In this document: positions 47,296 to 58,408 of the stretch, piece by piece
Position numbering within the stretch: position 1 is the stretch's first letter
Layout: each line of letters starts with the position of its first letter
Origin: Basidiobolus ranarum
Taxonomy: Eukaryota > Basidiobolomycota > Basidiobolomycetes > Basidiobolales
Direction of reading: 5' to 3'
Assembly: GCA_040143965.1 (NCBI GenBank)
Contig: JASJQH010000008.1
Coordinates: forward strand, 1 to 59,311
Length of the DNA: 59,311 nucleotides
Program-made: the position numbers and the translations under genes
Notes under the pieces: generated by a model
What the model saw: the letters and a program-made list of their open reading frames with translations, nothing else
What the model was told of the DNA's origin: nothing
Database searches by the model: none

Positions 47296-49663
47296 ATGAT
47301 TTTCGATGTCCACCCAATTCTAATAGCTCAAGCACATTTACCTCCGGATGCGAACGAAGTCACCTTGGCCGAAGTTAATTTCGAGCTATGTATGTCTGGT
47401 TTATTCTTACTCTCAAGGCATTTCAGCTATCACCATTATTTACCTTGTAACCTTCCATTTGTTTAGTAACTCTCAAGGGACCACAAGATCCAAATGTTAA
47501 CAAATACGCTCGGGCTGAGGTAACATTTGGCTCGTATTTAGGATTTTTTTGCTATGGTGTTAAACTATATTCCAATAGGGTGTTATATATCCTCATATTA
47601 TTGTTCCATACGATGTTCGTCAACCCGCTAGAGCTGTTCCCATTCAACGTCCCCTCGGATTAAAGAATGCTCCAGTAACTGTAAAACCTTGGTGGGAGAA
47701 TAGTATAGAGAAAATTCCTTTATGGTTGGTAGTGTTCCTTAGAGTTTAACTTACGGAATGGAATTTAATCTGGACTCTCAATAGGAAAATCAAAGATTTG
47801 ATTCAATATGGATTGAACATGGTGGAAGAGTTTATCGAACCTTTTAAGACTTCTTTCATGGAGGTAGAGATATATAATAGATATCTGCGTAAAGTTTAGG
47901 AACTAATGGCAAACTTGTATAGACCACAGCAACCCTACCTTCAGATCAAAAATCCCATAGCCCAGTAAAGTGTTACTCTTGGCATCCATATAAGCAAATG
48001 TTTGCTATTGCTCATAGAATGGATGTGGTTTATGTGTATGATATGAATTCCGAAGGTACGCGAACATATTGCTTGATTTATAGTAGCTATCTTAGCATAA
48101 CACTATCCAAAGCCTTGCTAACACTATTGTCCGCTTTTTGAACATTTGAAATAGCATGGTTCCCACAAGGTCTTACTCACGAATTTCAGAAAAATATCAC
48201 GTGCCTCGAATGGAAACCAAATGCCGGTGCCACTTTGGCCGTTGCTACTAGGTATACTGCATTTTTCCATTCAACTTGTAGATCTTTTATTAACTTTCCT
48301 CTTAGTAATGGCGTTTGTTTATGGAGATTATCGTTGGATTCTAATGAGGGGGTGACTCGTGATCCTTTGACTTCTACCACAGTCCCCTCTATCTCATATA
48401 CTAGAGAGTCAGAAGGAGCCAGACCTGCGTGGATGAACTTCTTAAAATACCCTGGACACACACAAATCAGCTCATTGTCTTGGGATCCTTCAGGGCAATA
48501 TCTTGCCACTGGTTCTGCAGCTGATGGGTCAGTACTTGTTTGGGATGTTGCCTTAGAAAGCGCAGTCCCATTAAGAAGAATTGGCGGTGGTGTAGTTGCC
48601 ATGGCATGGAGTCCAAATGGGGCGTACCTATGTGTTGCTCATGTGTATGTATCAATTTTGGATGAGTATTTTATTGAACTTCATAATAACCCATGATTCA
48701 TAGCAACAAAGTGATCAGAATTTGGGAGACAAAAACTTGGGAAAGCCGAACACTAGCTAATCTTAAAGGTTCACCTAAGGTATAAAAGGATATCCGGTTT
48801 ATATATAGTAGAGTAATTGGTCATGTAGTTGAGACTAACCTTCTCCATCAGAGTATCTGTTGGTCCCCAGATAGCCGTAACCTACTTTTCTCCATTCAAG
48901 GAGAGGCGGTTATTCGCATCATTCATTTGGTGAAACCAGCCCCTTATCTTGACTTCCAGACTAGCGCACCTCAGGATTTGACTGAATTCTCAGCACAAAC
49001 TGCCACAGGAAATGTAGTAACGTGAGTATATATTCCTCTTTTCTACACCTTTGTATCCACTGTTGACCCATTACTTTCCTTGTTAGTGTCGGTGGACCAA
49101 TTCGACAGCTCGTTCTTGATCGTACTGGGGAACGATTGATCGTTAGTTTCGACGGAGATGCGGATGGCTCCGAACTGTTGGCCATCTTCCTTGTAAGACC
49201 AACATCGTGGTTGGGTGATACCAATCCCTTAATGCCCAGGTAAGAACATAAATAGAGTGTTTGTAGATGATCAAGAGAGTAATGCTTATGATTTGTATTA
49301 GTGGGTTCATCCGAGGACCTTGTTGGGGAATAGCTGAAGCGCATCCAGAAGTTGAACATCTTCCAAAAGCAGTGACAATGCAATTCGCAAATCAATTCTC
49401 TCGAGGATCTCTGCTTAGTGTGGTAAGATAAACGGACTATATTTCAATGAAGCTCTTACTCTTTTACTAAAAACAGAACAATCTTTAGTGTTGGGAGAAT
49501 GGAAAGATCGGGTTTATTCCTTTTTACTTCACTTCCGAATCCAAGCTGCGCAAGTCTAATGATGGATTACGTGGTTGGTGAGTTATGTTCAGGAATTCGC
49601 ATGTAAGAGATTTGTTCGATCATTCGTAGCCCTAAACGAACTTCTCTCCTTTCCCTTCCTTAA
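47296..49663 (+). CDS. AAAS: Aladin-like WD40 nucleoporin
   Basis: Nuclear pore component (ALADIN) held at the pore by the membrane nucleoporin NDC1. Multi-exon gene starting MIFDVHPILIAQAHLPPDAN, then GVIYPHIIVPYDVRQPARAV. WD40 blades follow: CYSWHPYKQMFAIAHRMDVV with YVYDMNS, NITCLEWKPNAGATLAVAT with GVCLWRL, GHTQISSLSWDPSGQYLATG with SVLVWDVA, GVVAMAWSPNGAYLCVAHV with VIRIWETKTW, and SICWSPDSRNLLFSIQGEAV. The end matches human aladin well: QFANQFSRGSLLSV then CWENGKIGFIPFYF. The 3' end has two readings: a stop at 49579-49581 after GLRGW, or removal of a 52-nt intron (GTGAGT...CGTAG) and a stop at 49661-49663. I used the second because donor and size are typical of this window. Confidence 0.88.
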
Positions 49664-49760
49664 TGTGACTTGGAAATGAATTTGTATAGAAATTAAAGAA
49701 CATTTACTACAGTTTAACCAAATAAAAGATGAATTTATTAGGAAGATTCACAAGATATAA

Positions 49761-50284
49761 TTAGTTTACACCAATCAATTCAACTTCGAAAATCAAAGTA
49801 GCATTGGGTGGGATGGAACCGGGGAAACCACGTTCGCCATAAGCATAATCTCCAGTAATGGTAAGTTTGGAAACTTCACCAACGGACATTTGGGGGACAC
49901 CTTTTAACACAGGTGAATCATATTTAATAAGTTTTCCTCAAGTTAAACAAATACTCTTGAAACTACCTTCTTCCCAACCACGAATTACTTGACCGACACC
50001 AATTCTGCAGGAGAATGGCTTTCCACGATCACGAGAAGAGTCGAACTTGTTACCGTTCTCAAGCTAAATAGATTCAAAAGAGATAAATATCTGGGGATTT
50101 TTATATCAATAAAACGAAATCTAACTTACAGTTCCTACATAGTGGATGGTAACTTGATCACCCTTTATCATAAATAACGGTTAGAGTTGAAACATTGGGG
50201 AAAAACTTTACGTTGTTCTTTACTAACCTTCTTGGGGAAAGTTTTACCATCACCAGCTTTGATAACTTCACGAGTAACTCCCAT
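49761..50284 (-). CDS. FPR1: FKBP12-type peptidyl-prolyl isomerase
   Basis: Cis-trans prolyl isomerase and receptor of FK506/rapamycin. Four exons on the minus strand (50284-50228, 50162-50130, 50063-49967, 49900-49761), 108 aa, the normal FKBP12 length. The protein reads [100 protein letters not shown] and VN. Drug-pocket residues Tyr (HYVGTL), Asp (FDSS), Trp (RGWEEG) and Tyr (AYGERG) are all present. No targeting signal, so cytosolic or nuclear. Confidence 0.97.
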
Positions 50285-50958
50285 ATTGATAATAAAAAGA
50301 AGATAAGAAACTAGTGTGGCTCTTGTTGGAATTTAAACTAGTGTTTTCCATCTAGCCAATCAACAGGTTTGTGTTGATATGACGTTTCTTCATGAACTAG
50401 CTCACGCATATCTTACGGGGGTTTGAATCAATAAGTAGCATTGATATTCATCCCCTACAATCAATCCAATTTAGATCCAAAGCCATTTCCGTAATATATA
50501 CAACAATATCTTGTTCCTTGGCTTGGCATGGAAAATCAGTCAAGTCCCACCAAGGAATCAAGAGATATTTCCTCTTGGATAAATATAGAACCAAGAATGA
50601 AAGTTACCTCATGGCTAATAAAATTCTTCGATGCTGAATGGTTTCATTGGTTCTTTAAGCCTTGTTCAATGGATATATACATATTAGCGGATATATATTA
50701 GATTTGGAATTCTGGACTTCAAATTATATTATGGCATTAAGAGATAATCCTTGTAATATTAATCCAATCGTTTCATCATAAATCTAAATATAGGGATAAA
50801 TTAATGGATACATGGAATGGTCATATGATAAACCTTCGAGATAAGTCATATGTTAATGGACTAATTTAGTGGATGGTCCACAATTCTCGGTCTACGTTCG
50901 AATTATAAATGAGTGGAATATTGGGTGTGGTTCCTTTCAACCCTTTTTCATTAGAATA
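50285..50958. promoter_or_regulatory. Divergent promoter region between FKBP12 and the DM9 gene
   Basis: A 674-bp AT-rich spacer between outward-facing genes; no gene seen. Confidence 0.45.
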
Positions 50959-51901
50959 ATGTCTGACTATCCTCCCAACCAAGGTAACCCTGAACATAAC
51001 CAAGGCTCCCAAGCCCCCTTCCCCGGTGGCTTTAACTTTGGAGGTCAACCACCACAGGAACAACAGCGTGGAATGGGCGGCAGCTCCACACAAGCTCATG
51101 GAGGCCCTTATAGCCCTCCTCCAACTCAAGGCTCACCAAACGGTGCTCAAAATACCTCCTATGGTCTGCCACCACCTCAACAGGGTGGTTCACATTGCCC
51201 ACCAAACGGTGCTCAAAGTAACTCCAATCAGCTACCACCAGGTGTAGCTGTTTGTCCACCACATCCTAACGGTAATCCAAAACCACCTTATGACTGGATT
51301 TACGCCTCCGGAGGGTATGTATTTAGAATAATTTGCACGTTATTGGTATTTTTGAGTAAAACCTTGTATACTAACCTAACCTAAACTTTTCACTTCCTTT
51401 AGTGCCATCCCACCTAACGCAGTTCAAGGTGGTGTAGAGTCAGACGGAAAACCCTTGTTCATTGCTAGGTAAGGGTTTAAATGAAATTCATGGTTTATTT
51501 AGTGAATTATTCAATTAAATTTTATACTTTGGTTTTTTTTGTATTGAAGACAATTTTATCAAGGTGGCTTACATGTTGGTAAAGCTGCACCACATCTTAA
51601 ATCTATCTCTATCGGTTACGGTGGTAAGGAGATCAACTTGAAGGATTACTACGTCCTATGTGGAGATGCTCGTCAACTACGTTGGGTCGAATGTCACGGT
51701 GTATGCAAACCAGATAATTGGAGACCTATCGAAGCTGGTCATGAAAGTGATGGAAAGCCACTCTTCGTATCTAAAACTCGTTACGATGGAGGTGAGCATG
51801 TCGGTAAAGCAGGCACCCATCTGAACGGTGGAATGTCCTTCGGTTTCGGTGGCAAAGAAAAGACCACTAAAGACTCCTACTTCGTTTTAGCATATTTGTA
51901 G
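50959..51901 (+). CDS. DM9-repeat protein with Pro/Gly/Gln-rich N-terminus
   Basis: Model join(50959..51314,51403..51468,51550..51901), 257 aa. The N-terminal 110 residues are Pro/Gly/Gln/Asn-rich (PPNQGNPEHNQGSQAPFPGG) with near-repeats of SPNGAQNTS and PPNGAQSNS. From about residue 118 two DM9 repeats (DUF3421, natterin-type) follow: ESDGKPLFIARQFYQGGLHV with GKAAPHL, and ESDGKPLFVSKTRYDGGEHV with GKAGTHL, each ending in a GGKE...YxVL strand. DM9 domains of oysters and flies are mannose-binding lectins; the fungal role is unknown. There is no signal peptide, so the product is probably cytosolic. The second intron donor is AG|GTAAGG. Confidence 0.9.
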
Positions 51902-52178
51902 TGGAATCTCATAAGTATATGCACATCATATGTAAAGAAAATCATTTAATAAATTTTGCCTACAATCTTGGTCATAATTTCAATAGATGTTATTTTGAGT
52001 ATTAAGGTTGACAACTACACAAATGACCAGTTGAGAAAGTGGATTTAATTATATACGATCAAGACCTACACCAATACCAATACCATGGCTGATACTAATA
52101 CTGGCATCTGATACACAAATAAATATGAATCCAGTCATGAAAATTAATGTGATTAAGAGAAAGAAAATACAAATGACG

Positions 52179-53820
52179 TTATGGAGACACGGGTTCTAAT
52201 GGATTGAACCGAGGAATGTGTGGGAGTTCCATATCGTATTGAGTGTTTGAAACCAAACCGTTTGACTGGTAAATATCCGTGGTTGTGTGGGATGTTTGCT
52301 CACTGGTACGGAAGCGGAGACCATTACCAATGCTAAAGTGACAAGTTTAGTTTCTGTGATAGTTTCAACTAAGAAGCAATAAGCAATACCTATTTGCTGT
52401 CGGCACTGTATTGAGAATGAAGGGATTAGAGAAGGCATTAGAGGTTGAATCATCAATAACACTACTTTTTGAGACACACGTACCAAACCATAACCACCAT
52501 TCTTTCCCCATGACAACCTTCCAGTTGTTTGCCCAACCTAGATCGTAAATGTTCGATGAACTTTCATTTCTCTTATTGCTATGCAGATTCTCAATAGTGC
52601 TTTCATTCTTGAAGATCAATCGAGTATGATATCCGGTTAGGATCAATAAACCTGAGCCAAATATGGCTGTAACTGCAATAAGAAGTCCCCATTGTATATC
52701 CACAGAGCCTCCAAGCTAAACATAAAAGCATGTTAGCACAAGGGAAATAGTTGTGACGTAGCAAAGCTTCTTACCTTCACTTTAGACACTAGTGGTGGAA
52801 TTACTGAGACAATGGTGAAAATGCAGAATAATGTCGCATAGAGAATGAATAAATAGAACAGTTTGTAATTCCCCCAACCTACACATTGGTTTATCCTAAA
52901 CCAAAAAGTCAATAAACATGTGTGAATTTCTTGCATGTAAGGTGTTCGTTACCATGGGCAATGGCTAACAAAATGATTTCTTGTTAGTATGGAGAAGTTC
53001 AATAGGATGAATACAAAGTTCACTCACTGGTCCATCTTCAGAATGCATCGATCACAGGCTGAACAGTGGTGACATCTCTCTGGTTTCACTACATTACAAC
53101 TGTTACAGAATTTGCCTCTGGGTGGAGCGTGCAATACCATGTTTTCAGGAGCAGCTGGGGGAGGCCAAAGAAGTGTTTGTGGTCGGCGTATTTCATCGCC
53201 TACAGATTGTCTCTTCACTGCTCCATCACTTGTTTCTGTCGTATTCAAGAAAGTGGGATCATTTAATCCTTGAGTTTCATCTTTCTCCGATATGTTTTGG
53301 AAAGGTGGTTGACTGAGCCAAGGGTTTTGGTCTATCTCAAAACGATCTCCAGAGAAGGTGTTGGGTTGTTCAGGAGACTGAATAAATAAGAGTGTTTAAT
53401 GTCAGAGAGACCAGGTATATCATTTAAATTGCAGATTACCACTTTAGGAGACCCAGGTTCCTTCAATAGTACTCTCACGTAGGAAAGAATGAAAGGAAGC
53501 AAAAATACGTGATAGAGTACAATGTAAACAACTAGGTAATTCAACGTAACAAACTAGCTGGTCAGAAATGTTCAGGTAAATTCGAAATGCATGTGCTACA
53601 AACCTCCTTGAGTGACTGAACCTTGCTTGACTAGAGTAACTATTGGAGTAATGAATAAGTATTCAATATACTAGCACCTCCTAGGAAGTGTTAATTTACG
53701 TAGGAATCACTCACTTGACAAACGGAATATATGTACATAATACGTCCAACTCAAAAGAGCAATTACAAAGGCGATTGGGAAGTAGCCGTTTATTTTGGCG
53801 ACCAGATTTTTATTTTCCAT
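52179..53820 (-). CDS. DHHC palmitoyltransferase
   Basis: Protein S-acyltransferase with four membrane helices. Eight exons on the minus strand: 53820-53715, 53639-53604, 53531-53440, 53377-53028, 52964-52953, 52895-52775, 52715-52390, 52332-52179; 398 aa. The Cys-rich domain is KFCNSCNVVKPERCHHCSAC, DRCILKM and DHHCPWINQCVGWGNYKLF. The 12-nt fifth exon (52953-52964) completes the first His and the Trp and encodes the HCP between them. TM helices: IAFVIALLSWTYYVHIF, VVYIVLYHVFLLPFILSYV, LFYLFILYATLFCIFTIVSV and WGLLIAVTAIFGSGLLILTGY, the last followed by HTRLIFKNESTIE, the DHHC-family TTxE-like motif (NESTIEN). Substrates are unknown; similarity in layout is to Pfa3/ZDHHC2/15. Confidence 0.93.
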
Positions 53821-55132
53821 GTGTAACTTTTCTTTGGAATGTTGCCGTTGCTATCACTGAATTGTCGGGGATAATTTGCTAAAGGAGTTAATGAATAGAA
53901 GATAGAGTTTATTTGAGATTTTTCCGAAATAAACGTGTGTTGATGATTTTAAAGTGATGAGAGAAAGGAATCCTCTACTTCTCCAGAACCAACTCAGAGC
54001 TCTTCTTGGTAAATTAACCTTTCTATACGGTTAACTATATCAAGGCTCGTTTATAAGAGTATCGAAAAGAGCTTTTCCAAGAAATCTCGAGAGAAGGAGA
54101 GTAGAAGGTTTCCAGAATGATGGAGTGGAGTACTAAAATAATATAAGTTACTTAGAAGAGGGGCAAACCTAAAGGAGCACAAATACATGCAGATTATATG
54201 TAAGGACGTCTCGTTTGGGATTTGTTCGTATTAATGAGTATTAAGATCGCGTTACAGTACTACATGCGTTGATTTAAATGGTCAAATGGCTTAATTTAAT
54301 ATTACCTTTAATCTTTACCAAAAATTGCTAGTTTTAATGATTTTGCAGAAAAAGAGTTGTCTAATATACCAATGCCTAATTAAGTAAAGTCACTTTATGT
54401 TGTTTAGATTCGAGGGCTAGTATATTTCAGATAGTTTCCAGTTTATATATGACCAGTGACTTGTTCTACTGATGTCTGAATATCTACCTTTTTGTTAGTC
54501 TATATACCTGCTTACATAATATATATACCTGCTTACATATTAGTAGACAAAGAAATACAAGGCAAATGTGGTTAAATTCCATTGCACTATGTAAGAACTC
54601 AATTCTAAATATAAAATATATATCACAGCTTTAATCAATATCACGTGAGTCAGTGATGTACTATACATCCAGCCATGTTACAAACAGACAATAAAATCAA
54701 CGAAGCCACTTACCTTTGACTCCATGTTCCAATTGAACAGCATACGTATTTATCCTAATATCTTCACTGGATCAATTAAAGAAATATTCCAGACAGTTTG
54801 TAATCCATTGGCGCCCAAATACGATAGGATTTACATCCTTCGACCAGAGGATAAACCAACCTAGTTTCAGTGAAGTATAAGCATAAAGCTACTATTCATT
54901 CATTGAGATTTACTTTCAATACAATGGCTAGTGCGGGGTAGAAAAACGCAAGTAGTAAAGGTCTGTACCTTAGAGAAACGCATTTGGTGATTAAGGGGTT
55001 GAGGGAGTAGATAGTTAAGCATATTTGACATATAACAATATAAATAGAGACGTTCCAAAAATATATATCGAAAGGCCTTTCTTTGATATTAAAAACAACT
55101 TTTGGTCTTTTTTGAAAGTTTAGTTCCTAAAA
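53821..55132. other. Gene-poor spacer
   Basis: Between the DHHC gene and the secreted-protein gene. Only short ORFs; includes a small duplication of ATATACCTGCTTACATA near 54504 and 54523 and a TATA box (TATAAATAGAG) near 55039 for the secreted-protein gene. Confidence 0.5.
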
Positions 55133-55453
55133 ATGAAATTTTCTGCCCAAAAGCTTTTATGTCTTCTTTCAGGACTCACGGCGCCCAATGCAACAGCACT
55201 TAACCAAAGGTTGCAAGTGAGAAGCAAAGGCACTTGTGATGTTACTGATATCTTTAATGGAGGTACTGGCAATGGTGATGGTAATGGAAATGGAGCTGGT
55301 ACATATGACTCTGGCAATGGTGGTGCGGGTAATGGTGAAGATAATGGGAATAAGGGTAACAGGGCTGGTGCATATGACTCTGGCAATGGCGGTGCTGGTA
55401 ATGGTGGCGCAGGTAATGGGAGTGATAATAGTGAAGTAGAGTGCCATAAATAG
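55133..55453 (+). CDS. Small secreted Gly/Asn-rich repeat protein
   Basis: A 106-aa ORF with a putative signal peptide (MKFSAQKLLCLLSGLTAPNA, likely cut after TALN). The mature part is about 85 aa with two imperfect repeats of A/TYDSGNGGAGNG, 33 residues apart, between Gly/Asn/Asp-rich linkers. Cys occurs at CDVTD and near the end (VECHK), so one disulphide is possible. A TATA box about 90 bp upstream (near 55039) and lack of introns support a real transcript. I cannot assign a function: cell-wall protein, effector or adhesive peptide are all possible. The opposite strand carries an ORF of similar length in a low-complexity frame, which is its shadow. Confidence 0.6.
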   Translation: MKFSAQKLLCLLSGLTAPNATALNQRLQVRSKGTCDVTDIFNGGTGNGDGNGNGAGTYDSGNGGAGNGEDNGNKGNRAGAYDSGNGGAGNGGAGNGSDNSEVECHK

Positions 55454-56139
55454 AGTTGTCGGGAATATGAATTCTTAAAATAAAAATTAAATATATATCA
55501 TGTGTAAATAAAGTACGTGATCTGAAATATAGTGTTATATAGTGACAGATCTGTCAGTGAAATATTTCCATAATCGAGTCGGGAATGTTTCATTTTAGTT
55601 TCCTGTTCTTTTCTGGAATCACACAAAAGGAATTCTCATGTATATATTGTGTTTCATTTTGTATTATTACTTTCATATCACGTGATCCGAACCTGAAATA
55701 TCTAAAGCTACCTGGTAAATACCTAGACACGTTCAATAACTTTGAAATATTTACCTACTCTCATACGGGTTTGACTTAGTAACTTATTCAATATTAAAAG
55801 AATTTACCTTCACTGATTTCCATTTTCTAGCTTTATCGTGAGTGAAAGAGTACGGGTAAGTACAGGAAAGATGGTTTGGAAGCAAGATTCCCAATGGTTA
55901 GCAAATAGTCTTCAGCAACAAGGTCGGGCTCTTCAGCATCAGGCATTTGTAAAAGTAGGACTAGAAAGAGTTTCACGTAATGAATGAGTTTGAGAGACAT
56001 TCATTAGTTAATAAGAGACATGCACAATCATAAACCAACGCAAGCTTAAATTCAATACGCACAAATGGTGTGTGATCCGTTCGTTAAAGTAACATCGTAC
56101 ATGTATAAGATTAGAAATCTGAATCTCTTTACTAGTTGT
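55454..56139. other. Spacer with an unexplained short minus-strand ORF
   Basis: Convergent region between the secreted-protein gene and the ODC-like gene. It contains TATA-like and AT-rich stretches and a 37-codon minus-strand ORF at 55833-55946 beginning MPDAEEPDLVAEDYLL; see findings. Confidence 0.4.
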
Positions 56140-57426
56140 TTATTTAAACTTAGGAGTGTTTATATATATTATCTCGGTTTTTTTAAATCCGTTAAATTCT
56201 GTAGACGCGCATGTTGAATAGGCACCCATGCTCTCAAACACTAGCCAATCATTTACTTTCAGTTCTGGGATGACAATAGTTTTGAATAAACAATCTGTGG
56301 TGTCACAAGTTGGTCCCCATATTACGCTTTCAAAACGAGGTGTATCTAGGAGTTGCTCCTCAAAGGCACAATCCGGTGTATATATGAACTCACCATTATA
56401 CTGCAAAATCTTGGGCTTTACTGTGAGCAGCTTTGAAGGAACTCTACTGAAGCTGCCATACAGTCCCTCATTCAAGTAGTACATCCATGTACGGTTGGGC
56501 TGATGCAACAAATCCAGAAATTTACTACTAACTTGCCATTCTTCCCTTAACTGCCGTCCTATTACGCAAGTTGCAAGAGTATATGCTGGGGCGACCAAGT
56601 ATCTCCCAGGCTCTGCTATCACCCGAACGTTAGAAGGGAATTGTGCCTTCAGCTCCTCTTTAATAGCACTGGCTACTATATCAATGCTTCCATCAGTTTT
56701 TTTATCTCCAGGAAAGCCACCGCCAATATCCAGTGTATGGAATTGATAACCGTACGTCGCCCCCAGCTCAAATACCTCACGGGCTTGAGTAAGCGCATTG
56801 CGGTACGAATTGGGGTCAAAGCACCTACAGCCAACGTGGAAACTAACTCCTACTACATCTATGCCAAGAGTCTTGGCTACTTGTAGGAGGCTACTTACTG
56901 AAGACATCGGTGCACCTGCTTTGTCACTCAAGCTATACTCAGCTTTTGTGTCTTCGATGAGAATACGAATCACTGCTTGAGCCTCAGGGTAATGTTTTTG
57001 AATTTTATACAGTTCGACGTTATCAAATGTCATTAAGCGGACATTCAATTTCTTCGCACAACGTAAGTGAACAGTAGATTTCACTACGTTAGCAAAGATA
57101 ATTTTCGATGGACTTACACCGTGCTTCAAGGTTTGTTCCATTTCCTCTTGGCTGGCACAATCAAATCCAATCCCTGCTGCACAAAAGATCTTTATTATCT
57201 CTGGATCCGGATTACATTTTACAGCGTAAAAGGGCTCTACCATCGGAAGATGCTCTCTCCATTCTTCTAGTCTTTGGGTTACTGCACGAAGATCAGCGAC
57301 AATAAATGGGTCATCATTGCTCAAGGTGGCTTTACTTTTGAGTTTCTCCTCTAGAACGGTTCTAACCGCATATGTCGAGTTCTCAGCAGACAAGGTAATA
57401 GATGAGATAGAAACTGTATTGCTCAT
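56140..57426 (-). CDS. Ornithine decarboxylase-like PLP enzyme (divergent)
   Basis: Fold-type III PLP protein of 428 aa with no intron. Canonical ODC converts ornithine to putrescine, the first step of polyamine synthesis. Present here: PLP lysine in PFYAVKCN, FDCASQEEME, SFHVG, DIGGGFPG, EPGRYLVAPAYTLA, and the WGPTCDTTD segment with the active Cys and Asp, plus GAYSTCASTEFNGF. Deviations: the usual HVGSGC is HVGCRC, and the substrate Asp of NDGVYGSF is Glu (NEGLYGSF), the state also seen in animal antizyme inhibitors. The C-terminus ends at INTPKFK without an extended PEST-type tail. It could be a working ODC with unusual residues, a paralogue with another substrate, or a regulatory pseudoenzyme; I cannot choose. 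Confidence 0.88.
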   Translation of the reverse strand: MSNTVSISSITLSAENSTYAVRTVLEEKLKSKATLSNDDPFIVADLRAVTQRLEEWREHLPMVEPFYAVKCNPDPEIIKIFCAAGIGFDCASQEEMEQTLKHGVSPSKIIFANVVKSTVHLRCAKKLNVRLMTFDNVELYKIQKHYPEAQAVIRILIEDTKAEYSLSDKAGAPMSSVSSLLQVAKTLGIDVVGVSFHVGCRCFDPNSYRNALTQAREVFELGATYGYQFHTLDIGGGFPGDKKTDGSIDIVASAIKEELKAQFPSNVRVIAEPGRYLVAPAYTLATCVIGRQLREEWQVSSKFLDLLHQPNRTWMYYLNEGLYGSFSRVPSKLLTVKPKILQYNGEFIYTPDCAFEEQLLDTPRFESVIWGPTCDTTDCLFKTIVIPELKVNDWLVFESMGAYSTCASTEFNGFKKTEIIYINTPKFK

Positions 57427-57495
57427 GATTCAAAGTGTAAATCAAACCAAGGTCATGATTGATATATATAGTGGCAGAGTATAGTGGCATAAAAA

Positions 57496-57604
57496 GTTTC
57501 ACAAGTGGCAGCAATATCATGCTAATTCCTGATCCTGATTTGCTTCACATCTGTTTCACGAGTGGTATCAATGCGAATTCCAAATCCTGATTTGCCTCAC
57601 GTCT
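57496..57604. repeat. Tandem duplication upstream of the ODC-like gene
   Basis: Two imperfect ~54-bp units in a row: GTTTCACAAGTGGCA... at 57496-57552 and GTTTCACGAGTGGTA... at 57553-57604, both ending in CCTGATTTGC(T/C)TCAC. They sit 70-180 bp upstream of the start codon, where duplicated regulatory sites would act. Confidence 0.65.
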
Positions 57605-58135
57605 AAAGTTGCATAGTATATTAAACCATTAGTCCCAAAGGCAGTTCTCAGATACGTTTTCTGCACAAGAAACCAATGCTGATTCATTGAGATTTTCATG
57701 CCGATTGACTCATAAAGTCTAGGTGAAAGCGCTCTTAGGCCAAACGATTAATTTTATGCCACTTCGTACGTAAATATTTGAAGTAGTGCATGAGTACAAG
57801 TCGGACTTGGAAATCCAGCAAAATGATATCTCTCTAATGTTAGGGAGCTAAAGGCACCCAGCGGGTGTATTCATTATAGCTGAATTGAATTCAAGTTATA
57901 ATTGTAAATAGAGAATGGAACCAGAATCCCGATAAAATATTAGAGTTAAGCCATTCAAATTGAACAATCAAAAAGTTCTCTTTAATCAAAATATGATTTC
58001 TGGTTTTACTTACATAGCTTTATAAATTGGCTGCTCTTAACCTTGATTATCAGGCCTGGATGAAAAGACCCTAAGACGTGACTTTTATTTGGTTTATGCA
58101 TGAATCTAAATAAAACGACTGTTAGGTCGACTATC

Positions 58136-58300
58136 TGTTGAAATTAGCATAGCCTAAGCATCTATATAGTCATATATTGCTTAGTATTTAGTTATTTCAT
58201 ATTTCACAAAGATATCACTCTCTATTCTCAATGCAAATTTACTTAGAAGACTTCAAAAACTTGTCCAAGAGGCCCCAACCTTTGTGTTAAAAATGTTGAA
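58136..58300. repeat. Direct repeat, copy A
   Basis: Begins TGTTGAAATTAGCAT and shares roughly 80-85% of its first 70 bp with copy B at 59103, then fades through TTTACTTAGAA and CAAACTTGT-like blocks. Copies are 967 bp apart in the same orientation. Family unknown. Confidence 0.6.
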
Positions 58301-58408
58301 GTATTTTGTGAGCCTGTTGGAAGTGGTTAGGAGAACTAGACAAATTGGTAGTTTTTGCTCATTTAGGGTATAGATGTTCTAGTAAGGGTAAGGATGAAAA
58401 GAGAGGGT

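Noticed and set aside
51371-51386. CTAACCTAACCTAAAC run in the DM9 gene
   Set aside because: Lies within an intron just before the acceptor; best explained as branch-point and pyrimidine-rich sequence rather than a telomere trace.
55169-55447. Minus-strand ORF opposite the secreted protein gene
   Set aside because: It is the Thr/Ile-rich shadow of the Gly/Asn repeats, with no start context or domain.
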